Assembly: GCA_023461435.1 (NCBI GenBank) | Contig: JAEYLC010000031.1 | Location: 62,001 to 126,000 of the forward strand | Direction of reading: 5' to 3' | Length of the DNA stretch: 64,000 bases | From: Bacillota bacterium | GTDB lineage: Bacteria; Bacillota; Clostridia; Christensenellales; SZUA-584 | In this document: piece after piece, positions 17,213 to 25,182 of the stretch | Numbering within the stretch: position 1 is the first letter of the stretch | Layout of the letters: each line of letters opens with the position of its first letter | The notes under the pieces: model-generated | Databases searched by the model: none | What the model was told of the DNA's origin: nothing | What the model saw: only the letters and a program-made list of their open reading frames with translations | Made by a program: the position numbers and the translations under genes

Positions 17213-18703
17213 ATGTCTCAGGATATAAAGCTCAGAGTCGTGAATATAGAAAAATCGTTCCCGGGCGTGAAGGCTTTAGACAAAGTCAACTTCACCGTCA
17301 GAAAGGGAACGGTGCATGTGCTGTGCGGAGAAAACGGTGCGGGCAAGTCCACCTTAATGAAGATCATCAACGGCATCTATAAGCCGGACGCGGGCAAGAT
17401 ACTGATCGACGAAAAAGAGGTTGAGATCAAAAACCCGATTCAGGCAAGACAGCTCGGAATATCGATGATTTTTCAGGAGCTCAACTATATCCCTGAACAG
17501 ACGATCGCGGAGAGCTTGTGCGTCGGCAGTTGGCCAACGACCAAGTTCGGAAAGGTCAACTGGCGGGAGATCAAAAAGAGAACGGCGGAGCTGCTGAAGG
17601 CGGAAGGACTCAATTACGACCCGGATACCAAGCTCAAGGAGCTCACGGTTTCCGATGTTCAGATACTCGAGATCATGAAGGCGATTTCCTACAGCTCGGA
17701 CATCATCATCATGGACGAACCGACATCCGCCATCACACTTAAAGAGGTTGAGGCGCTGTTTAAAAAGATCAACGAGCTCAAAAGCCGTGGCGTCGCGATC
17801 ATCTATATATCCCACAAGATGGAGGAGATATTCAGAATCGCGGATGATATCACCGTGTTCCGTGACGGCACCGTTGTCGATTCGCGTCCCGTGAAGGATT
17901 ACGACATGAAGACGGTCATCGCGCAGATGGTCGGCCGCAAGCTCGACGACAACTTCCCCAAGGAGAAGGTGGAGATCGGCAAAAAGGTGCTCGAAGTTTC
18001 CGGCCTGACCGGCGACGGGTTCAAGGACGTGAGCTTTCATGTGAGTGAAGGCGAAATCGTGGGATTTGCGGGCCTCATGGGCGCCGGAAGAACCGAAGTG
18101 ATGCGCAGCCTGTTCGGGCTCGATAAGTTCGAATCCGGCGAGGTTACGATCAAAGGCCAGAAAGTCAAAATCAAAAATGTCCGGAGCTGCATTCAGAAGA
18201 ACATCGTGATGCTGTCGGAGGACCGGCGGCGCTACGGCATCGTGCCGATCCGCAGCGTGCGTGAGAACGTGTCCTTAAGCAACTTAAAGCGCTTCATATT
18301 CGGCGGGCGGCTGCATGTGAAGATGGAGAATAAAACGATCAGCGATTACTGCGGGCGAATGAACGTTAAGACGCCGACGCTCGATACGACGGTGGACGCT
18401 CTGAGCGGCGGCAACCAGCAAAAAGTGGTGCTGGCCAAATGGATGCTGACAGACCCCGACGTGCTGATACTCGACGAGGCCACGCGCGGCATCGACGTCG
18501 GCGCGAAGTATGAGATATACAAGCTCATGACCGACCTCGTCAGGCAGAAGAAAGCGCTGGTGATGGTGTCGTCCGAGCTGCCCGAGCTTATCGGCATGTG
18601 TGACCGCATCTATGTGATGTCGCGCGGGTATATCACGGGCGAGCTCTCACGCGACGGTTTTACACAGGAACATATCATGACGCTGGCGACAGCTCAAAAA
18701 TAA
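17213..18703 (+). CDS. Ribose-type sugar ABC transporter ATP-binding protein (RbsA-like)
   Basis: This peripheral membrane ATPase of about 497 residues has two cassettes. The first has GENGAGKST (about 40-48), LTVSDVQ in the signature position and IIIMDEP. The second has the expected degenerate GLMGAGRTE, then LSGGNQQK and LILDEATRGID. It energises sugar import with the permease and binding protein that follow. I placed the start at the ATG 17213, seven bases behind GAGGAG; an upstream in-frame start lacks a ribosome site. It is the first gene of a four-gene operon whose 5' region holds the AraC-type repeats. Confidence 0.93.
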   Translation: MSQDIKLRVVNIEKSFPGVKALDKVNFTVRKGTVHVLCGENGAGKSTLMKIINGIYKPDAGKILIDEKEVEIKNPIQARQLGISMIFQELNYIPEQTIAESLCVGSWPTTKFGKVNWREIKKRTAELLKAEGLNYDPDTKLKELTVSDVQILEIMKAISYSSDIIIMDEPTSAITLKEVEALFKKINELKSRGVAIIYISHKMEEIFRIADDITVFRDGTVVDSRPVKDYDMKTVIAQMVGRKLDDNFPKEKVEIGKKVLEVSGLTGDGFKDVSFHVSEGEIVGFAGLMGAGRTEVMRSLFGLDKFESGEVTIKGQKVKIKNVRSCIQKNIVMLSEDRRRYGIVPIRSVRENVSLSNLKRFIFGGRLHVKMENKTISDYCGRMNVKTPTLDTTVDALSGGNQQKVVLAKWMLTDPDVLILDEATRGIDVGAKYEIYKLMTDLVRQKKALVMVSSELPELIGMCDRIYVMSRGYITGELSRDGFTQEHIMTLATAQK

Positions 18704-18714
18704 GGGAGAGAAAA

Positions 18715-19686
18715 ATGAAGACAAAAGAAATGTGGGACAAAATAAAATCAAGATACAGCATTTATATCGTTCTGGTCGTCATGTTCTTCATCTGCTGGCT
18801 GGCGAATAGCAACTTTGTATCTATCGAGAACCTGTCGAACATCTCAAGACAGATCTCGGTGGGCACGATTCTCGCCTTCGGTGAAACGATACTGATCATC
18901 GCAGGCATGCTCGACCTATCGTCGGCATCCGTGCTCGCGTTTTCGGGCGTGCTCTCGGTATCGGCTTACCTCGCGACCGGCTCTCTGCTGCTCGCGTTCT
19001 TCGTCGGCGTGGCTGTGTCGGTTGTCTGCAACATCATCACGGCGGTCATCGTCACGAAATATAACGTGCCGACATTCATCGCCACCCTCTCGATGATGGC
19101 GATGGCGAGAGGTGCGGCGCTGCTTTACACCAACGGCCAGAACATCTACCAGATCGGCGATTATGTGGAATTCGGCCAGGGGTACATACTCGGGATTCCC
19201 ACGCCGGTCATATTCCTGGCGGTCACGCTGGTTGTGACGTGGTACCTGCTGAGGCACACGGTGTTCGGCCGGTCGATCTACGCGATCGGCGGCAACGAGG
19301 AGGCGGCGATCGCCTCGGGCATCAACGTAAAGGGCAACAAAATGCTCGCGTATGTCATCAACGGTATCTTCGTGGGCGTGGCGGGTGTGCTGTTCATGTC
19401 GAGAAACAACGTCGGGTTACCGAACGGCGCTGTCGGATATGAATTTACGGCGCTCACCGCGGCGGTCATCGGCGGTACAAGCATGACGGGCGGTATCGGT
19501 ACGGCGGCAGGCACGGTGGCCGGTGCGTTCATCGTCGGATTCCTTGACAACATCATGGTGCTCTCCGGCGTGAACTCGTACTTGCAGGAAATCGTTCGCG
19601 GCGGAATTATCACACTTGCAGTGGCTTATGATATTTACGCCAAAACAAGGAAAACTAAGAAGAAGCTAGGCAATATAAACGCCTGA
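18715..19686 (+). CDS. Ribose-type sugar ABC transporter permease (RbsC-like)
   Basis: A 323-residue BPD_transp_2 membrane protein with about eight to ten hydrophobic segments. Family landmarks are GETLIIIAGMLDLSSAS, VPTFIATLSMMAMARG, the AIGGNEEAAIASGI loop and GGTSMTGGIGTAAGT. It follows the ATPase by 11 bases with GGGAGAG as ribosome site. As the only permease gene in this operon it presumably forms a homodimeric pore. The substrate is unknown; the downstream polyol-type dehydrogenase suggests a pentitol, hexitol or related sugar. Confidence 0.93.
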   Translation: MKTKEMWDKIKSRYSIYIVLVVMFFICWLANSNFVSIENLSNISRQISVGTILAFGETILIIAGMLDLSSASVLAFSGVLSVSAYLATGSLLLAFFVGVAVSVVCNIITAVIVTKYNVPTFIATLSMMAMARGAALLYTNGQNIYQIGDYVEFGQGYILGIPTPVIFLAVTLVVTWYLLRHTVFGRSIYAIGGNEEAAIASGINVKGNKMLAYVINGIFVGVAGVLFMSRNNVGLPNGAVGYEFTALTAAVIGGTSMTGGIGTAAGTVAGAFIVGFLDNIMVLSGVNSYLQEIVRGGIITLAVAYDIYAKTRKTKKKLGNINA

Positions 19687-19698
19687 TCAATAAAGTTT

Positions 19699-19715
19699 GA
19701 GCGGCTCAGCCGCTC
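19699..19715 (+). promoter_or_regulatory. Short stem-loop before the binding-protein gene
   Basis: GAGCGGC (19699-19705) pairs with GCCGCTC (19709-19715) around a three-base loop, 22 bases ahead of the ATG. With the hairpin at 20793 it frames the binding-protein message, as expected for a segment that is processed and kept stable. It could also hold back readthrough. Confidence 0.55.
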
Positions 19716-19737
19716 CAAAAAAAAGAGGAGGAAAAGT

Positions 19738-20766
19738 ATGAAAAAAATTCTGGCACTGATTTTGGCACTTGCATGTTTGACAGTGGCATTTGTGGGCTGC
19801 GCTCCGAACAACAACACGGCGGAACCGAGCCAGTCGCCCAGCGCTTTGGCGAGTGAAACCGCGTCCGAGCCCGCGACCAGCGGAGCCCAGACATTCAGGG
19901 TTGCGTACATCGCCCGTGCACAAGCGGACTCGTTTGCCGCATGGCTGGCCAACTCGATCGTGGAAGAAGCAGGGAAATATGACAACATCACGATCGACGT
20001 GTTCGACGGACAGGCTTCCGATGATAAAGAGAACTCTTTGATTGAGAATGCCATCACGAACAAGTATGACGCGATCGTCATTCAGCCGAACAACGGCGAA
20101 GCTCAGCGGCCGTATGCCGAAAAGGCAGTGAAGGCCGGTATCGTGACAATAACGACCAACGCGAGAATCTCGGGTATCGAAGGCGCGTCCTCGGTTGATG
20201 CCGATCCGTACGCTCAGGCTGCGGTGAACGCCCAGCTGGCTCTCGAGCAGGTTCCCGAAAACGCCAATGTGGTGGTTCTCAACGGACCTCCGGGAAACTT
20301 CCACGCCGACCAGAGAAGACAGAGCTGGCAGGCTGAGTTCTTCGACAAGCGCCCTGACGTCAAGATCGTAGGCGAAGAAATCGCCAACTGGAACAAGGAC
20401 GAAGCGATGAACGCCATGGAAGTTTGGGTTCAGGCGAACGACAAGATCGATGCGATCATCTCGATGAACGACAACATGGCAGCCGGCGCTCTTGAAGCGG
20501 TGAAGGACAACGCGAAATTCGCGAACATACTCTCATACGGCGTTGACGGCACAGCCGAAGCCTGCCTGCTGATCAAGGACGGCAAAATGACCTCCACAAG
20601 TCTGCAGAGCGCGTATGATTTGGCCGCGGAAATCCTCGATACGCTCGAGAAGCTGCTGACGGGTGAAGAGACACAGATCGATACGGACATCGACTGCCCG
20701 CTGATCACAAAGGATAACGTCGACCAGTACATTGAAATGCACAAAAAGGCCGGCGCGATTAAGTAA
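19738..20766 (+). CDS. Sugar ABC transporter substrate-binding lipoprotein (RbsB-like)
   Basis: The 342-residue protein has a lipoprotein signal ending VAFVGC (Cys near residue 21) and a short Ser/Pro/Thr linker, then a ribose-binding-type fold (about 55-340). Typical elements are NKYDAIVIQPNNGEA, AGIVTITTNARI, VVVLNGPPGN and IDAIISMNDNMAAGAL. It is held at the cell surface and feeds the permease above. A strong AGAGGAGG site precedes the start. The ligand is not decidable by eye. It is enclosed by two RNA hairpins and followed by a dehydrogenase gene. Confidence 0.93.
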   Translation: MKKILALILALACLTVAFVGCAPNNNTAEPSQSPSALASETASEPATSGAQTFRVAYIARAQADSFAAWLANSIVEEAGKYDNITIDVFDGQASDDKENSLIENAITNKYDAIVIQPNNGEAQRPYAEKAVKAGIVTITTNARISGIEGASSVDADPYAQAAVNAQLALEQVPENANVVVLNGPPGNFHADQRRQSWQAEFFDKRPDVKIVGEEIANWNKDEAMNAMEVWVQANDKIDAIISMNDNMAAGALEAVKDNAKFANILSYGVDGTAEACLLIKDGKMTSTSLQSAYDLAAEILDTLEKLLTGEETQIDTDIDCPLITKDNVDQYIEMHKKAGAIK

Positions 20767-20792
20767 GAGAAAACAAACAGAACAGTGGAAGA

Positions 20793-20823
20793 AATGTACG
20801 CCGCAGCTTTTGCGGCGTACATT
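20793..20823 (+). promoter_or_regulatory. Strong stem-loop between binding-protein and dehydrogenase genes
   Basis: AATGTACGCCGCA (20793-20805) pairs perfectly with its complement at 20811-20823 over a five-base loop. No T run follows, so readthrough into the dehydrogenase gene is expected, at a lower level than the binding-protein message. Confidence 0.72.
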
Positions 20824-20854
20824 CACATTAGCGCTGATAAATGGGGAGAAAAAG

Positions 20855-21898
20855 ATGATGACGAATAAAGCGGTTTTTATGCAGGGCACCAACAACATGG
20901 TGACAAGAGAGGTGCCGATGCCGGTACCGGGCCCTAAGGACGTGCTGATCAAAGTGGACGTCGTGGGCATATGCGGGTCCGACGTGCACTATTATCAGCA
21001 TGGGCGCATCGGCGATTTTATCGTGGAGGGCGACTTCATACTCGGGCACGAGTGCGCGGGCGAGGTCGTGGAGGTTGGCAGCGACGTGAAAAGCCTTGCC
21101 GTGGGAGACCGCGTGGCGCTCGAGCCGGGCAAAACATGCGGAAAATGCAAGTACTGCAAGCAGGGCAAATACAACCTTTGTCCCGATGTGGAGTTCTTCG
21201 CGACGCCGCCTTACCACGGCGTATTCACAAACTATGTGACGCATCCCGAGGATATGTGCTTTAAACTGCCTGATAACGTGTCGAATATGGAAGGCGCGCT
21301 GGTGGAGCCGCTCGCGGTGGGGCTGCACGCCTCCGGAACGGGCGAGGTCAAGCTCGGCGATACCGTCGTGATATTCGGCGCGGGCTGCATCGGCCTTGTC
21401 ACTTTGCTGTCGTGCAAAGCGAGAGGCGCTTCCAAGGTTTATGTGGTGGATATTTTGGAGAACAGGCTCGAAACAGCGAGGAAGCTTGGCGCCACCGAAA
21501 CGATCAACGCCAAAGAGTCCGATGTTTTAAAGAAGCTCGATGAGCTGACTGACGGACAGGGCGCGGATGTGGTGATTGAGACGGCGGGCTCTGAGTTTAC
21601 CGTTAAGCAGACGGCGGACGTGGTGTCAAGAGGCGGCACGATCGTGATGGTCGGCATGACGCCCAAGGACGAAACCTGCTTTAACTTCATGAAGCTGATG
21701 GGCAAGGAAGGACAGCTCAGAACGATATTCCGTTACCGCAATCTGTATCCCGTCGCGATCAACGCGATTGCGAGCGGCGCGATCAACGTGAAAGGCATCG
21801 TCAGCCATGAGTTTGATTTCGATCATGTGAAAGAGGCGTTTGATTTTGTGGTGAACAACGCAAAAGATGTGGTGAAAGCCGTCATTAAAATCGGTTGA
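20855..21898 (+). CDS. Zinc-dependent polyol dehydrogenase (sorbitol/xylitol dehydrogenase-like)
   Basis: A 347-residue medium-chain dehydrogenase. The catalytic zinc ligands are in CGSDVHYY and GHECAGEVVEVG. The structural zinc site is CGKCKYCKQGKYNLC (about residues 95-109), and the NAD-binding loop is VIFGAGCIGL (about 174). The CGSDVHYYxxGxIG start is characteristic of sorbitol, xylitol and L-iditol dehydrogenases, which oxidise polyols to 2-ketoses. Being the only enzyme of this transport operon, it suggests that the imported compound is a polyol. The start at 20855 follows GGGGAG; a longer in-frame start upstream would run through the hairpin. A terminator follows. Confidence 0.88.
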   Translation: MMTNKAVFMQGTNNMVTREVPMPVPGPKDVLIKVDVVGICGSDVHYYQHGRIGDFIVEGDFILGHECAGEVVEVGSDVKSLAVGDRVALEPGKTCGKCKYCKQGKYNLCPDVEFFATPPYHGVFTNYVTHPEDMCFKLPDNVSNMEGALVEPLAVGLHASGTGEVKLGDTVVIFGAGCIGLVTLLSCKARGASKVYVVDILENRLETARKLGATETINAKESDVLKKLDELTDGQGADVVIETAGSEFTVKQTADVVSRGGTIVMVGMTPKDETCFNFMKLMGKEGQLRTIFRYRNLYPVAINAIASGAINVKGIVSHEFDFDHVKEAFDFVVNNAKDVVKAVIKIG

Positions 21899-21931
21899 TA
21901 CGAAACTCTTCATTGGCTTCTAGGGGAGAAG

Positions 21932-21956
21932 CGCCGGAAACAGTCCGGCGTTTTTT
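21932..21956 (+). terminator. Rho-independent terminator of the polyol operon
   Basis: CGCCGGA (21932-21938) pairs with TCCGGCG (21944-21950), followed by six T and more pyrimidines. Confidence 0.9.
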
Positions 21957-22037
21957 CTTTTCATATTCAATAATAATATGGTAATATCGGGGTGGTATCG
22001 CATATTATAACTGCCAATATAAAAAGGGGGCATGAAT

Positions 22038-22421
22038 GTGAATAAGTATCTGGTACTGCTCGTTATGGTTTTGCTCACTGCGGCGATTATGCTTGGCTGC
22101 ACCGGCGGAAAGGTCTACGGTAAAGAGGATACCGATATATCGGTGAACGCGGGAGATACGTTTACCGTGAAGCTCGACGAAAACCCCACAACGGGCTATC
22201 AGTGGAGCTATACCATCAGCGATGAAAACATAGTCGAAATCAGTCAGGATGAGTATGTGGCGGATACGCATTCTGGGGAAATGACAGGCGCGGGCGGAGT
22301 GAGGTCTTTCACATTTATAGCCAAAGCCAAAGGGAATGCCGTGATTACGATGGTTTATGAGCGCAGCTGGGAAAAGAGCGAGGACGATGAAAAAATCTCG
22401 TTCCAGATAGACGTGAAATGA
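22038..22421 (+). CDS. Chagasin-like (family I42) protease inhibitor lipoprotein
   Basis: A small secreted protein of about 127 residues with a lipoprotein signal (LTAAIMLGC). Its single immunoglobulin-like domain carries the three chagasin loops: NPTTGYQW, GAGGVRSFTF and an RPWE-like RSWE near the end. Family members inhibit papain-type cysteine proteases; in bacteria they probably protect against host or own proteases. I prefer the GTG at 22038, seven bases after GGGGG, over the ATG at 22032, which would be one base from it. It appears to be a single-gene unit between two terminators. Confidence 0.82.
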   Translation: MNKYLVLLVMVLLTAAIMLGCTGGKVYGKEDTDISVNAGDTFTVKLDENPTTGYQWSYTISDENIVEISQDEYVADTHSGEMTGAGGVRSFTFIAKAKGNAVITMVYERSWEKSEDDEKISFQIDVK

Positions 22422-22515
22422 TCAGCCGATCTTATTTATAAGACTCCTTTGGAACGGAGCCTGATACTTTTCCGGTATTGCCGGGAGTGAAGATAGCGCT
22501 GAAAAACCGGCAGTC

Positions 22516-22542
22516 GAAAAAGCGCACTTTTGCAAGCGCGCT
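22516..22542 (-). terminator. Terminator of xpt (minus strand)
   Basis: Read on the minus strand, AGCGCGC (22542-22536) pairs with GTGCGCT (22527-22521, one G-U), with an eight-base loop and a T run. It lies directly behind the xpt stop codon. Confidence 0.7.
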
Positions 22543-22567
22543 CTTATTGTCGGGTATGGAACTTATG

Positions 22568-23140
22568 TTATTCGCGGAACTGCACCGTCTGGTTTTCCAT
22601 GCTGTCTATGATGGCGAGGCTTTTCACGTTGTAACCGGCGCCGCGGAGCTTGTCGCCGCCGCCCTGAAACCCTTTCTCTATCACAATGCCGATGCCGACG
22701 ACGGTGGCGCCCGCCTGCTCGCTGATATCAAGCAGCCCTTTTTGCGCCTTGCCGGTCGCCAGAATGTCGTCAATAATTAAAATACGGTCTTCCGAAGTCA
22801 GATAACGCTTTTCGAGAATGACCGTATAGTCTCTGCCGCGGGTATAGCTCGTGACGCTTGTCCTGTAAACGTCGCCGTCGATGTTCTTGCTTTCGGACTT
22901 TTTGGCGAAGACGATCGGCACGTTGAAATACTGCGCCGTGAGACAGGCCACAGCGATGCCGCTGGCTTCGATTGTGATGACCTTTGTGATGGTTTGTCCG
23001 TCAAAAAGGCGTCTGAATTCCTTCCCGATCTCATTGAGCAGCGAAATATCGATCTGATGATTCAAAAAACCGTCCACTTTGATGATATGGCCGTCTTTGA
23101 TTCTGCCGTCCTTGCGAATCCGTTCCTTCAAAAGCTCCAT
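22568..23140 (-). CDS. xpt: Xanthine phosphoribosyltransferase
   Basis: The 190-residue protein converts xanthine and PRPP to XMP in purine salvage in the cytosol. The type-I phosphoribosyltransferase PRPP loop is ILIIDDILATGKA (about residues 123-135). The N-terminal MELLKERIRKDGRIKDGHI and VDGFLNHQIDI, and the VITIEASGIAVA strand, are typical of Xpt, and its length equals the usual one. Unlike many Firmicutes xpt genes I see no purine riboswitch in the roughly 220 bases upstream. A TATAAT on the minus strand lies about 30 bases ahead of the start, without a clear -35. Confidence 0.93.
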   Translation of the reverse strand: MELLKERIRKDGRIKDGHIIKVDGFLNHQIDISLLNEIGKEFRRLFDGQTITKVITIEASGIAVACLTAQYFNVPIVFAKKSESKNIDGDVYRTSVTSYTRGRDYTVILEKRYLTSEDRILIIDDILATGKAQKGLLDISEQAGATVVGIGIVIEKGFQGGGDKLRGAGYNVKSLAIIDSMENQTVQFRE

Positions 23141-23388
23141 TGCTTACCCCTCACCCAAACTTATTTTTATCATTATACCGCAGTATTGAAACTTTGGAAG
23201 AGAAAACGCGAAAAATGTTCGTAATTCTATCAATTAAATATTGGATAGGGGTACAAAAGAGCGATTATTGTCCGTTTTGAAGTAAATTTGAGCATAATGT
23301 TCCACCGCTTTTAATCCATGCCGAAACGTTATTTTTTCGAAAATCGCTGAAAAAGCTCTGCGTATTGATAAGGTTTGTTATCGGCTTG

Positions 23389-23417
23389 TTGAATATGATT
23401 ATCTTCACTTGTATAAT
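23389..23417 (+). promoter_or_regulatory. Promoter of the ABC exporter operon
   Basis: TTGAAT (23389-23394), 17 bases, TATAAT (23412-23417). Transcription would start near 23424, which is why the ATG at 23449 rather than an upstream one is taken as the start of the next gene. Confidence 0.7.
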
Positions 23418-23448
23418 GATATACAGACTTGAAAACAGAGTACGGACA

Positions 23449-25182
23449 ATGGAATTTTATAAAAAATATCTTAGCAAATACAAACTGCTGTTTGCCACAG
23501 CTGTCATCTGCGTTTTCCTCGAGGCGATGTGCGACCTGCTCCAGCCTACGGTCATGTCCCGTATCATAGACGAAGGCGTCAGAAGCAGCCGTATCGATAC
23601 GGTGATCGGGTACGGTTTGCTGATGCTCGGCATCACAGCGCTCGGCGCGGGCTTTGCCACCGCGCGGAGCATCATATCGAGCCGCGTTTCTCAGAGCTTC
23701 GGCGCCGATCTGCGTTCCGAAGTGTTTGGGAAAATCATCGGTTTGTCCGAAGTCAGCGCCGACAAGCTCGAAAGCGGCACACTGATCACAAGGGTCACAA
23801 ACGATACGAATCAGATCACACAGTTCGTGAACGGGCTGATGAGGATATTTTTCAAAGCGCCCGTCGTCTGCATCGGCAGCATCATTCTCGCCATCATACT
23901 CAGCACGCACTTAAGCCTCATACTCTTTGCGGTCATCGCCGTGGTGGCCGCTCTGATTTTCGTCAGCATGCGGCTCAGCTATATCCGCTTCGCGCGCGTC
24001 CAGAAGGCGGTCGATAAGGTCAACACCGTCGTTCAGGAATATCTGATCGGCGTCAGGCTCGTCAAGGCGTTCGGGCGGTTTAAAGACGAGGAAAGCAAAT
24101 TCGAAGCCGCCAACGCCAATTTATCCGAAAAGACCGTCGCTTCCCAGCTCGTCATATCGTATTTTTCACCGCTGCTGTCGCTGTCCATCAATATCGGCAT
24201 CGCTTTGATCATTTATGTCGGCAGCCTGCTTTTTGCGGGCGGGGCCATCGAGGTGGGAAAGGTGGCCGCGTTCGTGAGCTATATGGCGCAGATACTCACA
24301 TCGCTGATCATGATCACGAACATTTTCAATACGTTTGTCCGCACAAAAGCGTCGACCGAAAGAATCAACGAGGTGCTGGGGAGCGGCGAGGATTTTGAGG
24401 GCTCCGGCCAAGCCGTGAAGCTCGACCATGGCGATATCGCGTTTGAAAACGTGACATTTGCGTATCCGGGCGGCAGCGGCAGGCCCGCCGTGAGCAACCT
24501 GTCTTTCCGTGTCAGCCATGGGCAGACGCTGGCTGTGATCGGTCCCACGGGCTCCGGCAAATCCACTCTCGCATGGCTGTGCCTGCACTTTTACGACGCC
24601 AATGAAGGCGCGGTCAATTTGAATGATCAGGACGTGAAAACCTTGGACACCGGCATATTGAGGGAAAATATTGCGTTCGCGCCGCAGAAAAGCATGCTGT
24701 TCACCGGCACCGTGCTCGAAAACATCATCTGGGGGAAGACGGACGCTTCGAGAGAAGACGCCGAAAAAGCCGCGCGCATCGCACAGGCCGACGGGTTCAT
24801 TCGCAGTATGCCGGACGGCTACGACAGCAGCTTAGGGCAGGGGGGCGTCAATCTTTCGGGCGGCCAAAAGCAGAGGATATCGATCGCCAGAGCGCTTGCG
24901 AAGGATGCGCCTGTGCTGATCCTCGACGACTGTACAAGTGCGCTCGATGCCGTCACCGAAGCAAAGATCCGGCACAGCCTCAAAGATGTCAGCAAAGAGG
25001 GCAAAACCGTGATCATCATCACGCAGAGGATAGCGACCGCCATGTTCGCGGACAGCATACTCGTGCTCGATAACGGAGAGAGCACGGGCTTTGGCAGCCA
25101 TGAGCAGCTGCTGCGTTCCTGCGCCACGTACAGGGGAATCTACGAATCTCAGATAGGAAGCTTGCAGACGGATGGCCAATAA
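23449..25182 (+). CDS. ABC exporter half-transporter, degenerate-site subunit
   Basis: About 577 residues: six membrane helices (about 10-310) and a C-terminal ATPase with Walker A GPTGSGKST, signature LSGGQKQ and LILDDCTSALDA. The residue after the Walker B Asp is Asp instead of Glu, typical of the non-catalytic half of heterodimeric exporters of the BmrC/YheI and TM287 kind. It is coupled (11-base overlap) to the partner gene. It probably exports a drug, lipid or peptide; the substrate cannot be told. Ribosome binding in front of 23449 is weak, but the promoter position rules out the longer frame that begins at 23365. Confidence 0.9.
   Translation: MEFYKKYLSKYKLLFATAVICVFLEAMCDLLQPTVMSRIIDEGVRSSRIDTVIGYGLLMLGITALGAGFATARSIISSRVSQSFGADLRSEVFGKIIGLSEVSADKLESGTLITRVTNDTNQITQFVNGLMRIFFKAPVVCIGSIILAIILSTHLSLILFAVIAVVAALIFVSMRLSYIRFARVQKAVDKVNTVVQEYLIGVRLVKAFGRFKDEESKFEAANANLSEKTVASQLVISYFSPLLSLSINIGIALIIYVGSLLFAGGAIEVGKVAAFVSYMAQILTSLIMITNIFNTFVRTKASTERINEVLGSGEDFEGSGQAVKLDHGDIAFENVTFAYPGGSGRPAVSNLSFRVSHGQTLAVIGPTGSGKSTLAWLCLHFYDANEGAVNLNDQDVKTLDTGILRENIAFAPQKSMLFTGTVLENIIWGKTDASREDAEKAARIAQADGFIRSMPDGYDSSLGQGGVNLSGGQKQRISIARALAKDAPVLILDDCTSALDAVTEAKIRHSLKDVSKEGKTVIIITQRIATAMFADSILVLDNGESTGFGSHEQLLRSCATYRGIYESQIGSLQTDGQ

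Noticed and set aside
23141..23360. Purine riboswitch ahead of xpt
   Set aside because: The minus-strand leader lacks the conserved three-way junction bases of purine riboswitches; only a TATAAT-like -10 was found.
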